Shown here one piece after another: positions 8,935-17,313 of a DNA stretch of 64,000 nt (positions are counted from its first letter, which is position 1; each line of letters opens with the position of its first letter). The translations under genes were made by a program, and so were the position numbers. A model generated the notes under the pieces. That model was not told the origin of the DNA and made no database searches. It worked only from the letters and a program-made list of their open reading frames with translations. Source of the DNA: Sulfuriferula multivorans (GTDB lineage Bacteria; Pseudomonadota; Gammaproteobacteria; Burkholderiales; Sulfuriferulaceae); assembly GCF_003851125.1 (NCBI RefSeq), contig NZ_BGOW01000033.1:1-64000 (forward strand), read 5' to 3'.

Positions 8935-9402
8935 TTATTTGACCTTGATAAGTTCCACATCAAAAATCAGTACTGCATTGGGTGGAATCACGCCACCCGC
9001 ACCGCGTGCGCCATAGCCCAGTTCTGCCGGGATGGTGAGCTTGCGCTTGCCGCCTTCCTTCATTCCTACCACGCCCTCATCCCAGCCGCGAATTACCTGT
9101 CCGGCGCCAAGGCGAAATTCAAACGGTTCGTTGCGATCTTTACTGGAATCAAATTTGGTGCCATTGGTGAGCCATCCCGTGTAGTGCACCACCACGGTGT
9201 GACCCGCTGTTGCGGTAGCGCCGGTGCCTTCAACGAGGTCTTCATAAATCAAGCCGGATGCGGTGGTAGTTGCCATTCTGCTGCTCCTGTCGGTGGTGGA
9301 TTTGGTAAATTTTACGGTTGTGTTAACGGAACTGGTTGCATGTGCACTGCCGCTGGCAATGAATGCGACTAATGCAATAGAGATGAATAAGCGAATTTTC
9401 AA
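8935..9402 (-). CDS. FKBP-type peptidyl-prolyl cis-trans isomerase, exported
   Basis: The 155-residue protein has a signal peptide ending near residue 22 (ASGSAHA) and a single FKBP domain with [28 protein letters not shown] and [16 protein letters not shown], the conserved active-site segments. It should speed prolyl isomerisation in the periplasm. It ends with the usual DVELIKVK strand. It follows phosphoribulokinase on the same strand, though they are functionally unrelated. Confidence 0.9.
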   Translation of the reverse strand: MKIRLFISIALVAFIASGSAHATSSVNTTVKFTKSTTDRSSRMATTTASGLIYEDLVEGTGATATAGHTVVVHYTGWLTNGTKFDSSKDRNEPFEFRLGAGQVIRGWDEGVVGMKEGGKRKLTIPAELGYGARGAGGVIPPNAVLIFDVELIKVK

Positions 9403-9427
9403 GTTCAGGCTCCTGGTAGAGTATTAT

Positions 9428-10204
9428 TTAGTGTAATTTTTCCGGTGCACCGCAGCATTTTTTGAATTTCTTGCCGCTACCGCACGGGCAGATATCGTTG
9501 CGACCCGGGTCGGGTATGGTGCGCAGGGACTCCGACGGTGTGTAGTCTGCCACACGTTGCCAAAATCCGCGTAAATCATAGGCGGCCAGGATGGCGGCGC
9601 CTATCCATTCCGGACGGGTGTGCTCGCGTTCGTGTGTGGCTTGTTCCGTATCCGGAATGGTCAAAATGTAAAACGGGTCGAGCAGGGCATCCAGAACGTC
9701 TTCCAGCGCATGCCCGGCGGGCAATGTCCACTCGTCTTCCCAGTGTTCCACTCCCCAAATGAAGCCTTCCGCCCAAGCCATTCCCATGTAGGCAATATCC
9801 AGCGATGCTACTTCCGCTCGCTCATCGGGATTCATGTCAGACAAGGTAGCTTCCCAATCGTTGAGGAATGGCACCAGCGCCTCAGGTTCGGTCAAATCTT
9901 CGATGGGCTGGGCCAGCGCCGCGCCCACGTCATGCCAGCGCCGATTGAAAAAATCCATGAATTCAGTACATTGAGTGGTACTGGAAAATGCCGCCATGTA
10001 ATCTTCACCCAGTAGAGCAGTAAGATATTCGGCTGGATTGATCGGACGCGGCGCGCAGTGGAGCGCGCAAATCAGGCCATCCAGTGCTTCCAGTTCAAGT
10101 GGAAAATCGGTACGGTCGCCAATGCTGTCCAGTAGTTCGGCGAAGGCCGCAATCTCTTCGGGAGCGAGGGGCATGCACTTGTCGTTTACGGAAGGTGTAT
10201 TCAT
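9428..10204 (-). CDS. YecA/UPF0149-family protein with SEC-C zinc motif
   Basis: The 258-residue protein has an N-terminal UPF0149 domain ([15 protein letters not shown] near 42-56, then [12 protein letters not shown] and [15 protein letters not shown]). Its C-terminus carries the SEC-C zinc-binding motif [13 protein letters not shown], also found at the end of SecA. The molecular role of this family is not established; ribosome or SecA association has been proposed for SEC-C proteins. It is followed on the same strand by the FKBP isomerase and preceded by a lipoprotein gene. Confidence 0.85.
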   Translation of the reverse strand: MNTPSVNDKCMPLAPEEIAAFAELLDSIGDRTDFPLELEALDGLICALHCAPRPINPAEYLTALLGEDYMAAFSSTTQCTEFMDFFNRRWHDVGAALAQPIEDLTEPEALVPFLNDWEATLSDMNPDERAEVASLDIAYMGMAWAEGFIWGVEHWEDEWTLPAGHALEDVLDALLDPFYILTIPDTEQATHEREHTRPEWIGAAILAAYDLRGFWQRVADYTPSESLRTIPDPGRNDICPCGSGKKFKKCCGAPEKLH

Positions 10205-10245
10205 GGGGCGTTCGCCGGGAAAATTCCAGACCTGAACAATGTTGT

Positions 10246-10950
10246 CTAAAGTGGTAAGAATACCATTGCTCCGGCCGTCTGCACGAACCAGTTAATGCTA
10301 CGGTTGGTTTTGTCGGCGATGATTTTGGCGAGGGTGTCTTGCTCGGCAATGAGTTTGCCGAATTCGCGTTCAAAGCTCAGATTGCTGCCCGCCGTGTCCA
10401 TGCTGTTGGAGATCAGGTACAGCCTGCCTTGTACGTCACGTGCTGTAGCAAGCTTCCACGCTGCCGTTTCGGTATTGCGCGCGCTATTGTAGAGTTTTTG
10501 CGGATCAAGGTCGTCAAGTACGAAAAACTCGGTTTGGTTATTGTAGGCAGCCATGATCATGTCTGAAAGCCCTACCATGTAGGCGAGGACTCGATCACCT
10601 CGGTAATCGGGGTTGAATGCGAGAAATATGGCTTCTGCGCCGTGCTTGCCTTGTAATGCTGCAAAGTTGCCAGTGCAGGGCGGGGTGAGCCGGTTGAGCG
10701 CGGTGTCCAGCGTCAGGCCGGATTTTCGTAATTCACGTGGGTTGCGTTTGTAGAGTTTTTCAGCCAGCACACGCAGATGCTCCAAAGCGGCTTGCTGGTG
10801 GGCTTCAATCACCATATCGGTATTGGATTTGGCGATGTCGCTGAAGCTGTAGTTTTTGTTGGGCAGAGGCTTTCCATCGCGTTGCATGATGGGTGTGCTG
10901 CATCCCGCGACTAGAAGGAGTGCGCAAACCAGCGGAACGGCCAATTTCAC
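10246..10950 (-). CDS. Putative lipoprotein, 234 aa
   Basis: I choose the GTG at 10950-10948. It overlaps the selO stop as GTGA, and it places a compact lipoprotein signal ([16 protein letters not shown]) at the very N-terminus. A longer frame from 10983 adds 11 polar residues. After the lipid-modified Cys the protein is mostly helical and has no domain I recognise. The hydrophobic end ([14 protein letters not shown]) is unusual for a lipoprotein. Overlap with selO implies co-transcription. Confidence 0.65.
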   Translation of the reverse strand: MKLAVPLVCALLLVAGCSTPIMQRDGKPLPNKNYSFSDIAKSNTDMVIEAHQQAALEHLRVLAEKLYKRNPRELRKSGLTLDTALNRLTPPCTGNFAALQGKHGAEAIFLAFNPDYRGDRVLAYMVGLSDMIMAAYNNQTEFFVLDDLDPQKLYNSARNTETAAWKLATARDVQGRLYLISNSMDTAGSNLSFEREFGKLIAEQDTLAKIIADKTNRSINWFVQTAGAMVFLPL

Positions 10951-12410
10951 GATGAGCAACTCACGCTGATCTGGCTTGCCCAATCCGGCGGGGCACTTGC
11001 GTAGACTGCATTTTCTGGTTGCTCGTCGAAAGGACGTCGCAGCAGATCAAGCAGACGGTCAACTTCACTGAAATCGTGGTCGTCGCAGGCGCACCGTATT
11101 GCGATTTCAGCCAGATGGTTGCGCAGGATGTATTTGGGATTAGTGCGATACATGGCGTTGCGCCGCAGCGTATCCGTGCTGTTTTCCGTTTGCAGGCGGA
11201 CACGATAGTCCATTGCCCAGGAATCGAATGCAGCGCGATCCGGAAACAGATCGCGCAATGCTGCGTTGGCAGCACCTGATGAGGAGTCGAAATCGCACAG
11301 CGCGCGCCAGAACATTGTGTAGTCGACATGGTTGCTGTGCAGGATGTCGAGTACCCCGGTGATGAGCGGCACACTGTCCTTGCCGGCTGCGATACCCAGT
11401 TTGGCGCTCATCAGGTCTATGTAGTGGGTTGCGAAGGCAGCCGGATAGATGTCGAGGGCTTCTTTGGCTGCATCAACTGTCATCAGCGGCGTAAGTGCCT
11501 GGGCCAGGCGGGTGAGATTCCAGGCGCCGATATCGGGTTGCTGGTCAAAGGCGTAGCGGCCCCCCTGGTCTGAGTGGTTGCAGATATAGCCCGGATCATA
11601 AGCGTCGAGAAAGCCAAACGGACCATAGTCAAGTGTGAGACCGAGGATGGACATATTATCGGTATTCATCACGCCGTGGGCAAAACCGACTGCCTGCCAC
11701 TGTGCCATCAGGCGTGCGGTAGCCAGTACCACGGCACGCAGGAAAAGCGGGTATTTGTCTGGCGTATCCACCAGTTCAGGGAAATGCCTTGCGATGACAT
11801 AGTCGGCGAGGATGCGTATGGCTTCGGGTTGGCCACGAGAAAAAAAGACTTCAAACGAGCCGAAGCGCACAAAGCTCGGTGCCATGCGCATCACCACGGC
11901 GGCGGTTTCAATTTGTTCGCGGTACACCTCATCGGCACTGCCGACGATGGACAGTGCGCGCGTCGTGGGGATGCCCAGCCCATGCATGGCCTCCGAGCAC
12001 AGATACTCGCGGATACTGGAGCGTAATACGGCGCGTCCATCGCCATTACGTGAATAGGGCGTCAGGCCGGCACCTTTCAACTGCAATTCCCAGCCGCCAT
12101 GTGACGTTTGCACTTCACCCAGCAGGATGGCACGACCGTCACCGAGTTGCGGAACAAAGTAACCGAATTGATGGCCCGCATAGAGCGCTGCGATGGGTTG
12201 CGCGCCATCGATATGAGCGCTGCCGGACAGATAGGCAGGCGCTTCAGGGCGCTGTGCCTGGGCAGGATCCAGTCCAATGAGGATGGCGGCATCCGTATTG
12301 AAGCTCACCAGGTGAGGATGGGCTAGCGCAGTAGGTGTAACCGCGCTATAAAAAATGGGGGGAAGCGCGGCGAAGCTGTTGACGAAAGGGAGCGTTCCGA
12401 ATGTATGCAT
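10947..12410 (-). CDS. selO: Protein adenylyltransferase SelO (YdiU)
   Basis: The 487-residue pseudokinase-fold enzyme transfers AMP to Ser, Thr or Tyr of target proteins. Family landmarks are ALYAGHQFGYFVPQLGDGRA, the GWELQLKGAGLTPYSR stretch with the ATP-binding Lys, and HGVMNTDNMSILGLTLDYGPFGFLD with the Asn and Asp metal ligands. The C-terminus ends CSS; the antepenultimate Cys matches the redox Cys of E. coli SelO and the Sec of the human protein, so the redox switch appears intact. Its stop overlaps the following lipoprotein start. Confidence 0.93.
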   Translation of the reverse strand: MHTFGTLPFVNSFAALPPIFYSAVTPTALAHPHLVSFNTDAAILIGLDPAQAQRPEAPAYLSGSAHIDGAQPIAALYAGHQFGYFVPQLGDGRAILLGEVQTSHGGWELQLKGAGLTPYSRNGDGRAVLRSSIREYLCSEAMHGLGIPTTRALSIVGSADEVYREQIETAAVVMRMAPSFVRFGSFEVFFSRGQPEAIRILADYVIARHFPELVDTPDKYPLFLRAVVLATARLMAQWQAVGFAHGVMNTDNMSILGLTLDYGPFGFLDAYDPGYICNHSDQGGRYAFDQQPDIGAWNLTRLAQALTPLMTVDAAKEALDIYPAAFATHYIDLMSAKLGIAAGKDSVPLITGVLDILHSNHVDYTMFWRALCDFDSSSGAANAALRDLFPDRAAFDSWAMDYRVRLQTENSTDTLRRNAMYRTNPKYILRNHLAEIAIRCACDDHDFSEVDRLLDLLRRPFDEQPENAVYASAPPDWASQISVSCSS

Positions 12411-12453
12411 AGGCGTAGAATACCGTATTTGTCATTTTATATTTGGAGTCATA

Positions 12454-12753
12454 ATGCAGAAAACTTATGTTGGTATAGACCAGGATCAATACGGTGGCAT
12501 GAGTGCAATGGGTGCCATCATCAAGGACGCATGGCTGTTTGGGATTCTGCCGGAGACCGAAACCTGTGCCGGGTGGGATGTGAACCGTATTCAGATCTTG
12601 TATGACAAAACCCAGGTCGAATGGGACAAATATGGCTGCCTGGCCTCTAATTTGCCAGCGGAGTTGCGCGAACGCCATGCTCGCATCCATGCCGCAGCGA
12701 TTGAGCGTGCCAAGACTATGGGGTGGGAACCCGAGATGTATTTGAGTGAGTAA
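12454..12753 (+). CDS. Conserved hypothetical protein, 99 aa
   Basis: Start chosen at the ATG at 12454, which has GGAG at 12445-12448. The frame stays open to 12355 upstream, but that part overlaps the selO start. The protein begins MQKTYVGIDQDQYGGMSAMG and contains single Cys residues near 38 and 62, with a helical C-terminus (ERHARIHAAAIERAKTMGW). No domain recognised. It overlaps glucokinase by 8 bases and is probably translationally coupled to it. Confidence 0.65.
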   Translation: MQKTYVGIDQDQYGGMSAMGAIIKDAWLFGILPETETCAGWDVNRIQILYDKTQVEWDKYGCLASNLPAELRERHARIHAAAIERAKTMGWEPEMYLSE

Positions 12754-13726
12754 ACCGACGCATATTCTGGCTGGGGACGTGGGTGGCACCAAGGTGTTGC
12801 TGCGCCTGTCAGAAGTTGATGCAACGGGCAGTTCAAAAGTTAAGGAGCAGCGCTTTAACAGTACAGAATTCCAGGATTTCGAAACGCTATTGGCGCACTT
12901 CCTGGAAAATACGCCGCCCATTTCTGTCGCCTGCTTTGGCGTACCAGGACCAGTGAAAGATAACGCTGCGCGGCTCACGAATTTGCCGTGGTTTGTCGAT
13001 GGTGCCGCAATCGGCAAGCGGTTCGGGATTGCATCGGTGCAGCTTCTCAACGATTTTGCGGCGATTAGCCATGGAATTGCTGCGCTGACATCGCAGGATA
13101 TTCATGTTTTGCAAACTGGTGTGCCCCAGTCAGGTGCCGCACGTGCTGTGTTAGGGGCAGGTACAGGCTTGGGTGTCGGATTTCTGTTTCCATGTGGTGA
13201 GGGAGAAATTGTCATCCCTAGCGAGGGCGGCAACGTCGATTTTTCTCCCGGCAACGACATGGAAATCGAATTGCTGCGTTTTCTTCGGCGACTTTATGGA
13301 CAGGTTTGTGTGGAGCGAGTCGTATCCGGTCCGGGGCTCGCCAATATTTATGCTTTCGTCTGTGAGTATGAGCAACACCAGCCGGTGCTGCTGGAATCAG
13401 CAGATCCGCCTGCTGCGATTGCAGAAGCGGCGCAATCCAATAAGGACGTTGCTGCGAGGCACGCTCTGGCCATGTTTATTCGGGCCTACGGCGCTTTTGC
13501 CGGGGATCTTGCGTTGTTGTCGTTGTCGCATGGCGGGGTGTATATAGCAGGCGGAATTGCTGCCAAGCTGGCAACACAGATGGCGCAAGGCGGTTTTGTG
13601 GCAGGTTTTCTGGATAAAGGGCGCTACCGCAATCTGCTGGAAACGGTGCCCGTGTATCTGGTGATGAATGCCGAGGTGGGGCTACTGGGGGCAGAGCGAC
13701 TGGCGGCACGCCAAGCGTCAGCTTGA
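12746..13726 (+). CDS. glk: Glucokinase
   Basis: The 326-residue ROK/Glk-family enzyme phosphorylates glucose with ATP. The phosphate loop GDVGGTK is at 10-16, the sugar-binding segment LTNLPWFVDG follows, NDFAAISHG carries the catalytic Asp, and GAGTGLGVGF is the second ATP loop. PSEGGNVDFSP is the conserved Glk stretch. The GTG at 12746 is the start, inside the end of the preceding small gene. A hairpin terminator follows. Confidence 0.9.
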   Translation: MSKPTHILAGDVGGTKVLLRLSEVDATGSSKVKEQRFNSTEFQDFETLLAHFLENTPPISVACFGVPGPVKDNAARLTNLPWFVDGAAIGKRFGIASVQLLNDFAAISHGIAALTSQDIHVLQTGVPQSGAARAVLGAGTGLGVGFLFPCGEGEIVIPSEGGNVDFSPGNDMEIELLRFLRRLYGQVCVERVVSGPGLANIYAFVCEYEQHQPVLLESADPPAAIAEAAQSNKDVAARHALAMFIRAYGAFAGDLALLSLSHGGVYIAGGIAAKLATQMAQGGFVAGFLDKGRYRNLLETVPVYLVMNAEVGLLGAERLAARQASA

Positions 13727-13738
13727 GTCAGCAATAAA

Positions 13739-13763
13739 AAGGGCAGGAATACCCCTGCCCTTC
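13739..13763. terminator. Bidirectional rho-independent terminator
   Basis: GGGCAGG at 13741-13747 pairs with CCTGCCC at 13754-13760, flanked by A and T residues on either side. It lies between convergent glk and the small basic-protein gene and can serve both. Confidence 0.75.
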
Positions 13764-13781
13764 TACGTGCACTTTGCCTGA

Positions 13782-14018
13782 TTATTTGGCTGCAGGGCTC
13801 ATTTCTTTAGACTCTTCTTTCTTTTCTTCTTTTTTGGTTTCTTTTTTGGCGTGGTGCTTTTTAACGACGTGCTTCTTGGCGTGATGTTTTTTCATCGCTG
13901 GTTTGGCGGCTTCAGCTTTAGGAGCTTCGGCAGCAGGTGCTGCGGCATCGGCAGCAACGGCGGAGAAGGAAACAGCAGCAAAAGCGGCAACCAGCAGAGC
14001 GGACAGCAGTTTGTTCAT
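13782..14018 (-). CDS. Small exported Ala/Lys/His/Glu-rich protein
   Basis: The 78-residue protein has a signal peptide (LLSALLVAAFAAVSFSAVA, cleavage near residue 22-23). The mature part is of low complexity: an Ala/Pro/Glu stretch, then repeated KKHHAKK units, then KKEEKKEE. It resembles bacterial acid-shock (Asr-like) and other periplasmic basic repeat proteins in composition only. His clusters could bind metal. AAGGAAG lies a few bases before the ATG. Confidence 0.65.
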   Translation of the reverse strand: MNKLLSALLVAAFAAVSFSAVAADAAAPAAEAPKAEAAKPAMKKHHAKKHVVKKHHAKKETKKEEKKEESKEMSPAAK

Positions 14019-14124
14019 TTGGACTTCCTTTTAAAAACAATTAATCAAGGGTTTTTAGCAACACGAAACAACATGTGTCACGGCAACTAACGCAGCTTTA
14101 TTACAGTCGGTTGACATACTCGCC

Positions 14125-14688
14125 TTAATTTAATGCGGCGAATTCAGCTACAGTCGCCTCCCGGTACTCGCCGGGCATCAGCTTTTCCAGCGTGATGCTA
14201 CCAATTTGGCACCGGATCAGACGCAGGGTGGGGTAGCCAACTTTGGCCGTCATGCGCCTGACCTGGCGGTTTTTCCCCTCTTTCAGAACCAGTTCAATCC
14301 AACTGGTGGGGATATTTTTCCGTTCTCGAATGGGTGGCAAACGCACCCAAAGATTCGCAGGCTCAGTGATGGCGCGTGCCTGAGCTGGCAAGGTGATGAA
14401 ATCTCCCAGATTGACGCCGCTTTGCAAGGCTTGCAGTGCGATGCCATCGACTGCGCCCTCAACCTGCGCCCAATAGGTTTTCGGCAATTTATGGATGGGA
14501 TGCGCAAGACGATGTTGTAGCGCACCATCATCGGTTAAAATAAGCAGTCCCTCACTGTCTGTATCCAGGCGTCCGGCAGGATAAATGCCGGGAATAGGGA
14601 TGAAATCCTTGAGCGTAGGATGTTTGCCGTCCGGACTGAACTGGCAAATCACGCCGTAGGGTTTGTTGAACACTACAATACGACTCAT
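14125..14688 (-). CDS. rluE: 23S rRNA pseudouridine synthase RluE
   Basis: The RluB/E/F-type synthase of 187 residues starts at MSRIVVFNKPYGVICQF. The catalytic Asp lies in AGRLDTDSEGLLILT, and the RluE-type C-terminal signature is LKEGKNRQVRRMTAKVGYP. It should isomerise a uridine of 23S rRNA (U2457 in E. coli). The frame is open to 14748, which would overlap the divergent icd start. I prefer the ATG at 14688 because similarity begins there; neither site has a strong Shine-Dalgarno. No N-terminal S4 domain is present, as expected for RluE. Confidence 0.87.
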   Translation of the reverse strand: MSRIVVFNKPYGVICQFSPDGKHPTLKDFIPIPGIYPAGRLDTDSEGLLILTDDGALQHRLAHPIHKLPKTYWAQVEGAVDGIALQALQSGVNLGDFITLPAQARAITEPANLWVRLPPIRERKNIPTSWIELVLKEGKNRQVRRMTAKVGYPTLRLIRCQIGSITLEKLMPGEYREATVAEFAALN

Positions 14689-14746
14689 CTGTACCGGCAT
14701 CGCTGAAAGTAAAGCGACCATTCTAACCTGTTGAAATAGGGTAATC

Positions 14747-15985
14747 ATGTATCAGCATATCCAGATGCCGACTTCCGGCGAAAAAATCACGATCAACAAT
14801 GACGCTTCACTCAATGTTCCCGATCAGCCGATTATTCCCTTCATTGAAGGGGATGGGACTGGAGTGGATATCACACCGGTGATGCGTCGCGTGGTGGATG
14901 CCGCGGTAGCCAAGGCTTATGGCGGCAAGCGCAGTATCGCCTGGATGGAAGTCTACGCAGGTGAAAAGGCTGTCAAGGTTTATGGCGGTGACAACTGGTT
15001 GCCCGATGAAACGGTAGCTGCCGTACGCGAATACGTCATTTCAATCAAGGGGCCACTGACCACACCGACTTCCGGCGGTATGCGCTCGTTGAATGTGGCG
15101 TTGCGACAGTTGCTGGATTTGTATGTCTGCCTGCGTCCGGTACGTTATTTTGATGGCGTACCCAGTCCGGTAAAAGCGCCGGAAAAAGTGGATATGGTTA
15201 TTTTCCGCGAAAATACTGAGGATATATACGCCGGGGTGGAGTGGGAGGCTGGCACGGATGAAGTGAAAAAAATCATTGCGTTCCTGCAAAACGAAATGGG
15301 CGTGAAAAAAATCCGCTTTCCTGAAACTTCCGCCATCGGCATCAAGCCGGTTTCCGTGCAGGGCAGCGAGCGCCTGATCCGCAGGGCGATTCAATATGCC
15401 ATCGATAATGGGCGCAAATCCGTTACCCTGGTGCATAAGGGCAATATCATGAAGTTCACCGAGGGTGGCTTCAAGAAATGGGGCTATGAACTGGCCAGGC
15501 GTGAATTTGGCGCGGTAGAGATTGATGGCGGCCCGTGGTGCAAGTTGCCCAATGGTATCGTTATCAAGGACGTGATAGCCGATGCATTTTTGCAACAGAT
15601 TCTATTGCGGCCGGATGAATACGATGTGATTGCAACGCTGAACTTGAACGGCGATTACATCTCGGACGCGCTCGCGGCAGAAGTGGGGGGTATTGGTATT
15701 GCGCCGGGTGCCAATTTGTCCGATTCAGTCGCCATGTTTGAGGCTACGCATGGCACTGCGCCTAAATATGCGGGCAAAGATTATGTCAACCCGGGTTCCA
15801 TTATTCTTTCCGCAGAGATGATGCTACGCCACATGGGCTGGCTGGAAGCCGCTGATATCCTCATTGCGAGCATGCAACAGGCAATTGCAGCCAAAAGCGT
15901 AACCTATGATTTTGCGCGTCTGATGGAGGGTGCGACACAGGTGTCGTGCTCGGCATTTGGCGAAGCGATGATTTCGCATATGTGA
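14747..15985 (+). CDS. icd: Isocitrate dehydrogenase (NADP-dependent)
   Basis: The 412-residue enzyme converts isocitrate to 2-oxoglutarate. The substrate loop TSGGMRSLN carries Ser114, Asn116 and Arg120, matching E. coli Ser113, Asn115 and Arg119. The metal site follows in [17 protein letters not shown], and the NADP-type motif [19 protein letters not shown] is complete. It is divergent from rluE with little room for a promoter. Confidence 0.95.
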   Translation: MYQHIQMPTSGEKITINNDASLNVPDQPIIPFIEGDGTGVDITPVMRRVVDAAVAKAYGGKRSIAWMEVYAGEKAVKVYGGDNWLPDETVAAVREYVISIKGPLTTPTSGGMRSLNVALRQLLDLYVCLRPVRYFDGVPSPVKAPEKVDMVIFRENTEDIYAGVEWEAGTDEVKKIIAFLQNEMGVKKIRFPETSAIGIKPVSVQGSERLIRRAIQYAIDNGRKSVTLVHKGNIMKFTEGGFKKWGYELARREFGAVEIDGGPWCKLPNGIVIKDVIADAFLQQILLRPDEYDVIATLNLNGDYISDALAAEVGGIGIAPGANLSDSVAMFEATHGTAPKYAGKDYVNPGSIILSAEMMLRHMGWLEAADILIASMQQAIAAKSVTYDFARLMEGATQVSCSAFGEAMISHM

Positions 15986-15987
15986 GT

Positions 15988-16191
15988 TTACTCAGGCCCG
16001 GCATATTCAGTGCGAACATGCTCGGGTTTGGGCGGCAGTTCGATGCCACTGTCGCGCAGTAAACTGATCAATTCATCGGCAATTTCACCGAGCTCATCAC
16101 GCATCGCTTCCAGGCCCTCCAGCAATTGTGCGGATTCGGTCGGCAACATCCTGATCTGTGTAGTTTGTTTGTCGAGTGCTGAAATGTTCAT
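15988..16191 (-). CDS. Small hypothetical protein, 67 aa
   Basis: I start at the ATG at 16191 (MNISALDKQTTQIRMLPTES), which has GGGTGG 5 bases upstream; a longer frame runs to 16272. The protein is helical and acidic, with heptad-like leucines (AQLLEGLEAMRDELGEIADELISLL) that suggest a coiled coil. It lies 10 bases downstream of another small gene on the same strand. Its end is 2 bases from the icd stop on the opposite strand. Function unknown. Confidence 0.55.
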   Translation of the reverse strand: MNISALDKQTTQIRMLPTESAQLLEGLEAMRDELGEIADELISLLRDSGIELPPKPEHVRTEYAGPE

Positions 16192-16201
16192 GATCCACCC
16201 C

Positions 16202-16423
16202 CTATTTGGTATCAGGCTGATGTGCGCCCGGCTCCCAGGCATGGGGTGGTTGCCGGAAATCATTCTCAGCATCGTAATGCGCTTCGTTCAGCAGGTAGGC
16301 AAAATTCAATAGCGCGGTATGCGCATCCTCGGCATGCTGAATGACGGTTTTGGCGAGTTCTCGCGCCTGTTTCTGAGTCAAGTCCAGAAGCAGGGATCCA
16401 TCTGGTTGAAGTTGAGTGCGCAT
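16202..16423 (-). CDS. Small hypothetical protein, 73 aa
   Basis: The likely start is the ATG at 16423, because AAGGA lies 7 bases upstream of it. An ATG five codons earlier (16438) has no ribosome site. The protein has a helical middle (QKQARELAKTVIQHAEDAHTALLNFAYLLNEAHY) and a polar Pro/His tail. It pairs with the next small gene as a likely two-gene unit. Function unknown. Confidence 0.55.
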   Translation of the reverse strand: MRTQLQPDGSLLLDLTQKQARELAKTVIQHAEDAHTALLNFAYLLNEAHYDAENDFRQPPHAWEPGAHQPDTK

Positions 16424-16516
16424 ATCCAGTTCCTTCATAAGGCTGTGGCAGATGCTTTAATCTAGCACAGCCTTTTTGAAAAGCCAGAATACAAAATTCA
16501 GGGCGAAAAAAACGAA

Positions 16517-16549
16517 AAAAAAACGCGGAACCAGGTTCCGCGTTTTTAA
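16517..16549. terminator. Bidirectional rho-independent terminator
   Basis: CGCGGAACC pairs with GGTTCCGCG around a single A at 16533, with an A-run on the left and TTTTT on the right. It lies after cspA (minus strand). The left A-run acts as the U-tract in the cspA direction. Confidence 0.8.
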
Positions 16550-16566
16550 GTAATCGATGAGCCGAT

Positions 16567-16770
16567 TTATGCAGGCTGAATGTTCGATGCCTGTTTGCCT
16601 TTCGGGCCTTGGGAGACCTCGAATTGGACTTTTTGACCTTCCTTCAGGGTTTTGAAGCCACCCATGTTGATGGCGGAGAAGTGAGCGAAAAGATCTTCGC
16701 TACCATCATCCGGGGTAATGAACCCAAAGCCTTTAGAATCATTGAACCACTTTACTGTGCCAGTTGCCAT
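16567..16770 (-). CDS. Cold-shock protein (CspA family)
   Basis: The 67-residue single cold-shock domain has KGFGFI (RNP1) and DLFAHF (RNP2), which bind single-stranded RNA and DNA. It begins [11 protein letters not shown], the family standard. It should act as an RNA chaperone. A terminator follows immediately. Confidence 0.95.
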   Translation of the reverse strand: MATGTVKWFNDSKGFGFITPDDGSEDLFAHFSAINMGGFKTLKEGQKVQFEVSQGPKGKQASNIQPA

Positions 16771-17004
16771 TGCTACATCCTTGATAAAAACAGGCCAAAA
16801 CGGCCAGGGGCTGTTTGAAAATCAAGATCGCACAACGGCATTACCAGACTTGCAGGAACCTTGATGCCAAACTCCAGATTGCTTTTTACGCCTGACTAGT
16901 TGATTTGGCAAGTGCCTGGCAAATCTTTTTTTAATCGATAACACTTGAAAATTTCGCTCCAGTCGTCAAAATGGTTCCTGACTATCCGGAAATTATCCAG
17001 CGCC

Positions 17005-17313
17005 ATGGCAACCAAGCACCGCGATGACACCGTTCTGGAAGCAAGCGAAACAAAACTCAAGCCGCCGCCTTTATACAAGGTAATGTTGTTGAATGACGAC
17101 TACACGCCAATGGATTTTGTGGTTCTTGTGATTCAGAACTTTTTTTACAAGAGCCGTGAACAGGCTACGCAAATCATGCTCAAAGTACATAGGGACGGCA
17201 TGGGAGTGTGTGGCGTATTTCCCCGCGATGTTGCGGCAACCAAGGTAGAGCAAGTGGTCGGGTTCGCCCGCCAGCACCAGCATCCGCTGCAATGCGTGAT
17301 GGAGGAAAATTAG
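17005..17313 (+). CDS. clpS: ATP-dependent Clp protease adaptor ClpS
   Basis: The 102-residue adaptor hands N-degron substrates to ClpA. It shows [18 protein letters not shown] with the Asn-Asp pair that binds the N-terminal residue, and [20 protein letters not shown] start at the ATG at 17005 (MATKHRDD); the open frame to 16945 has no conserved content. The clpA ATG directly follows its stop. Confidence 0.92.
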   Translation: MATKHRDDTVLEASETKLKPPPLYKVMLLNDDYTPMDFVVLVIQNFFYKSREQATQIMLKVHRDGMGVCGVFPRDVAATKVEQVVGFARQHQHPLQCVMEEN

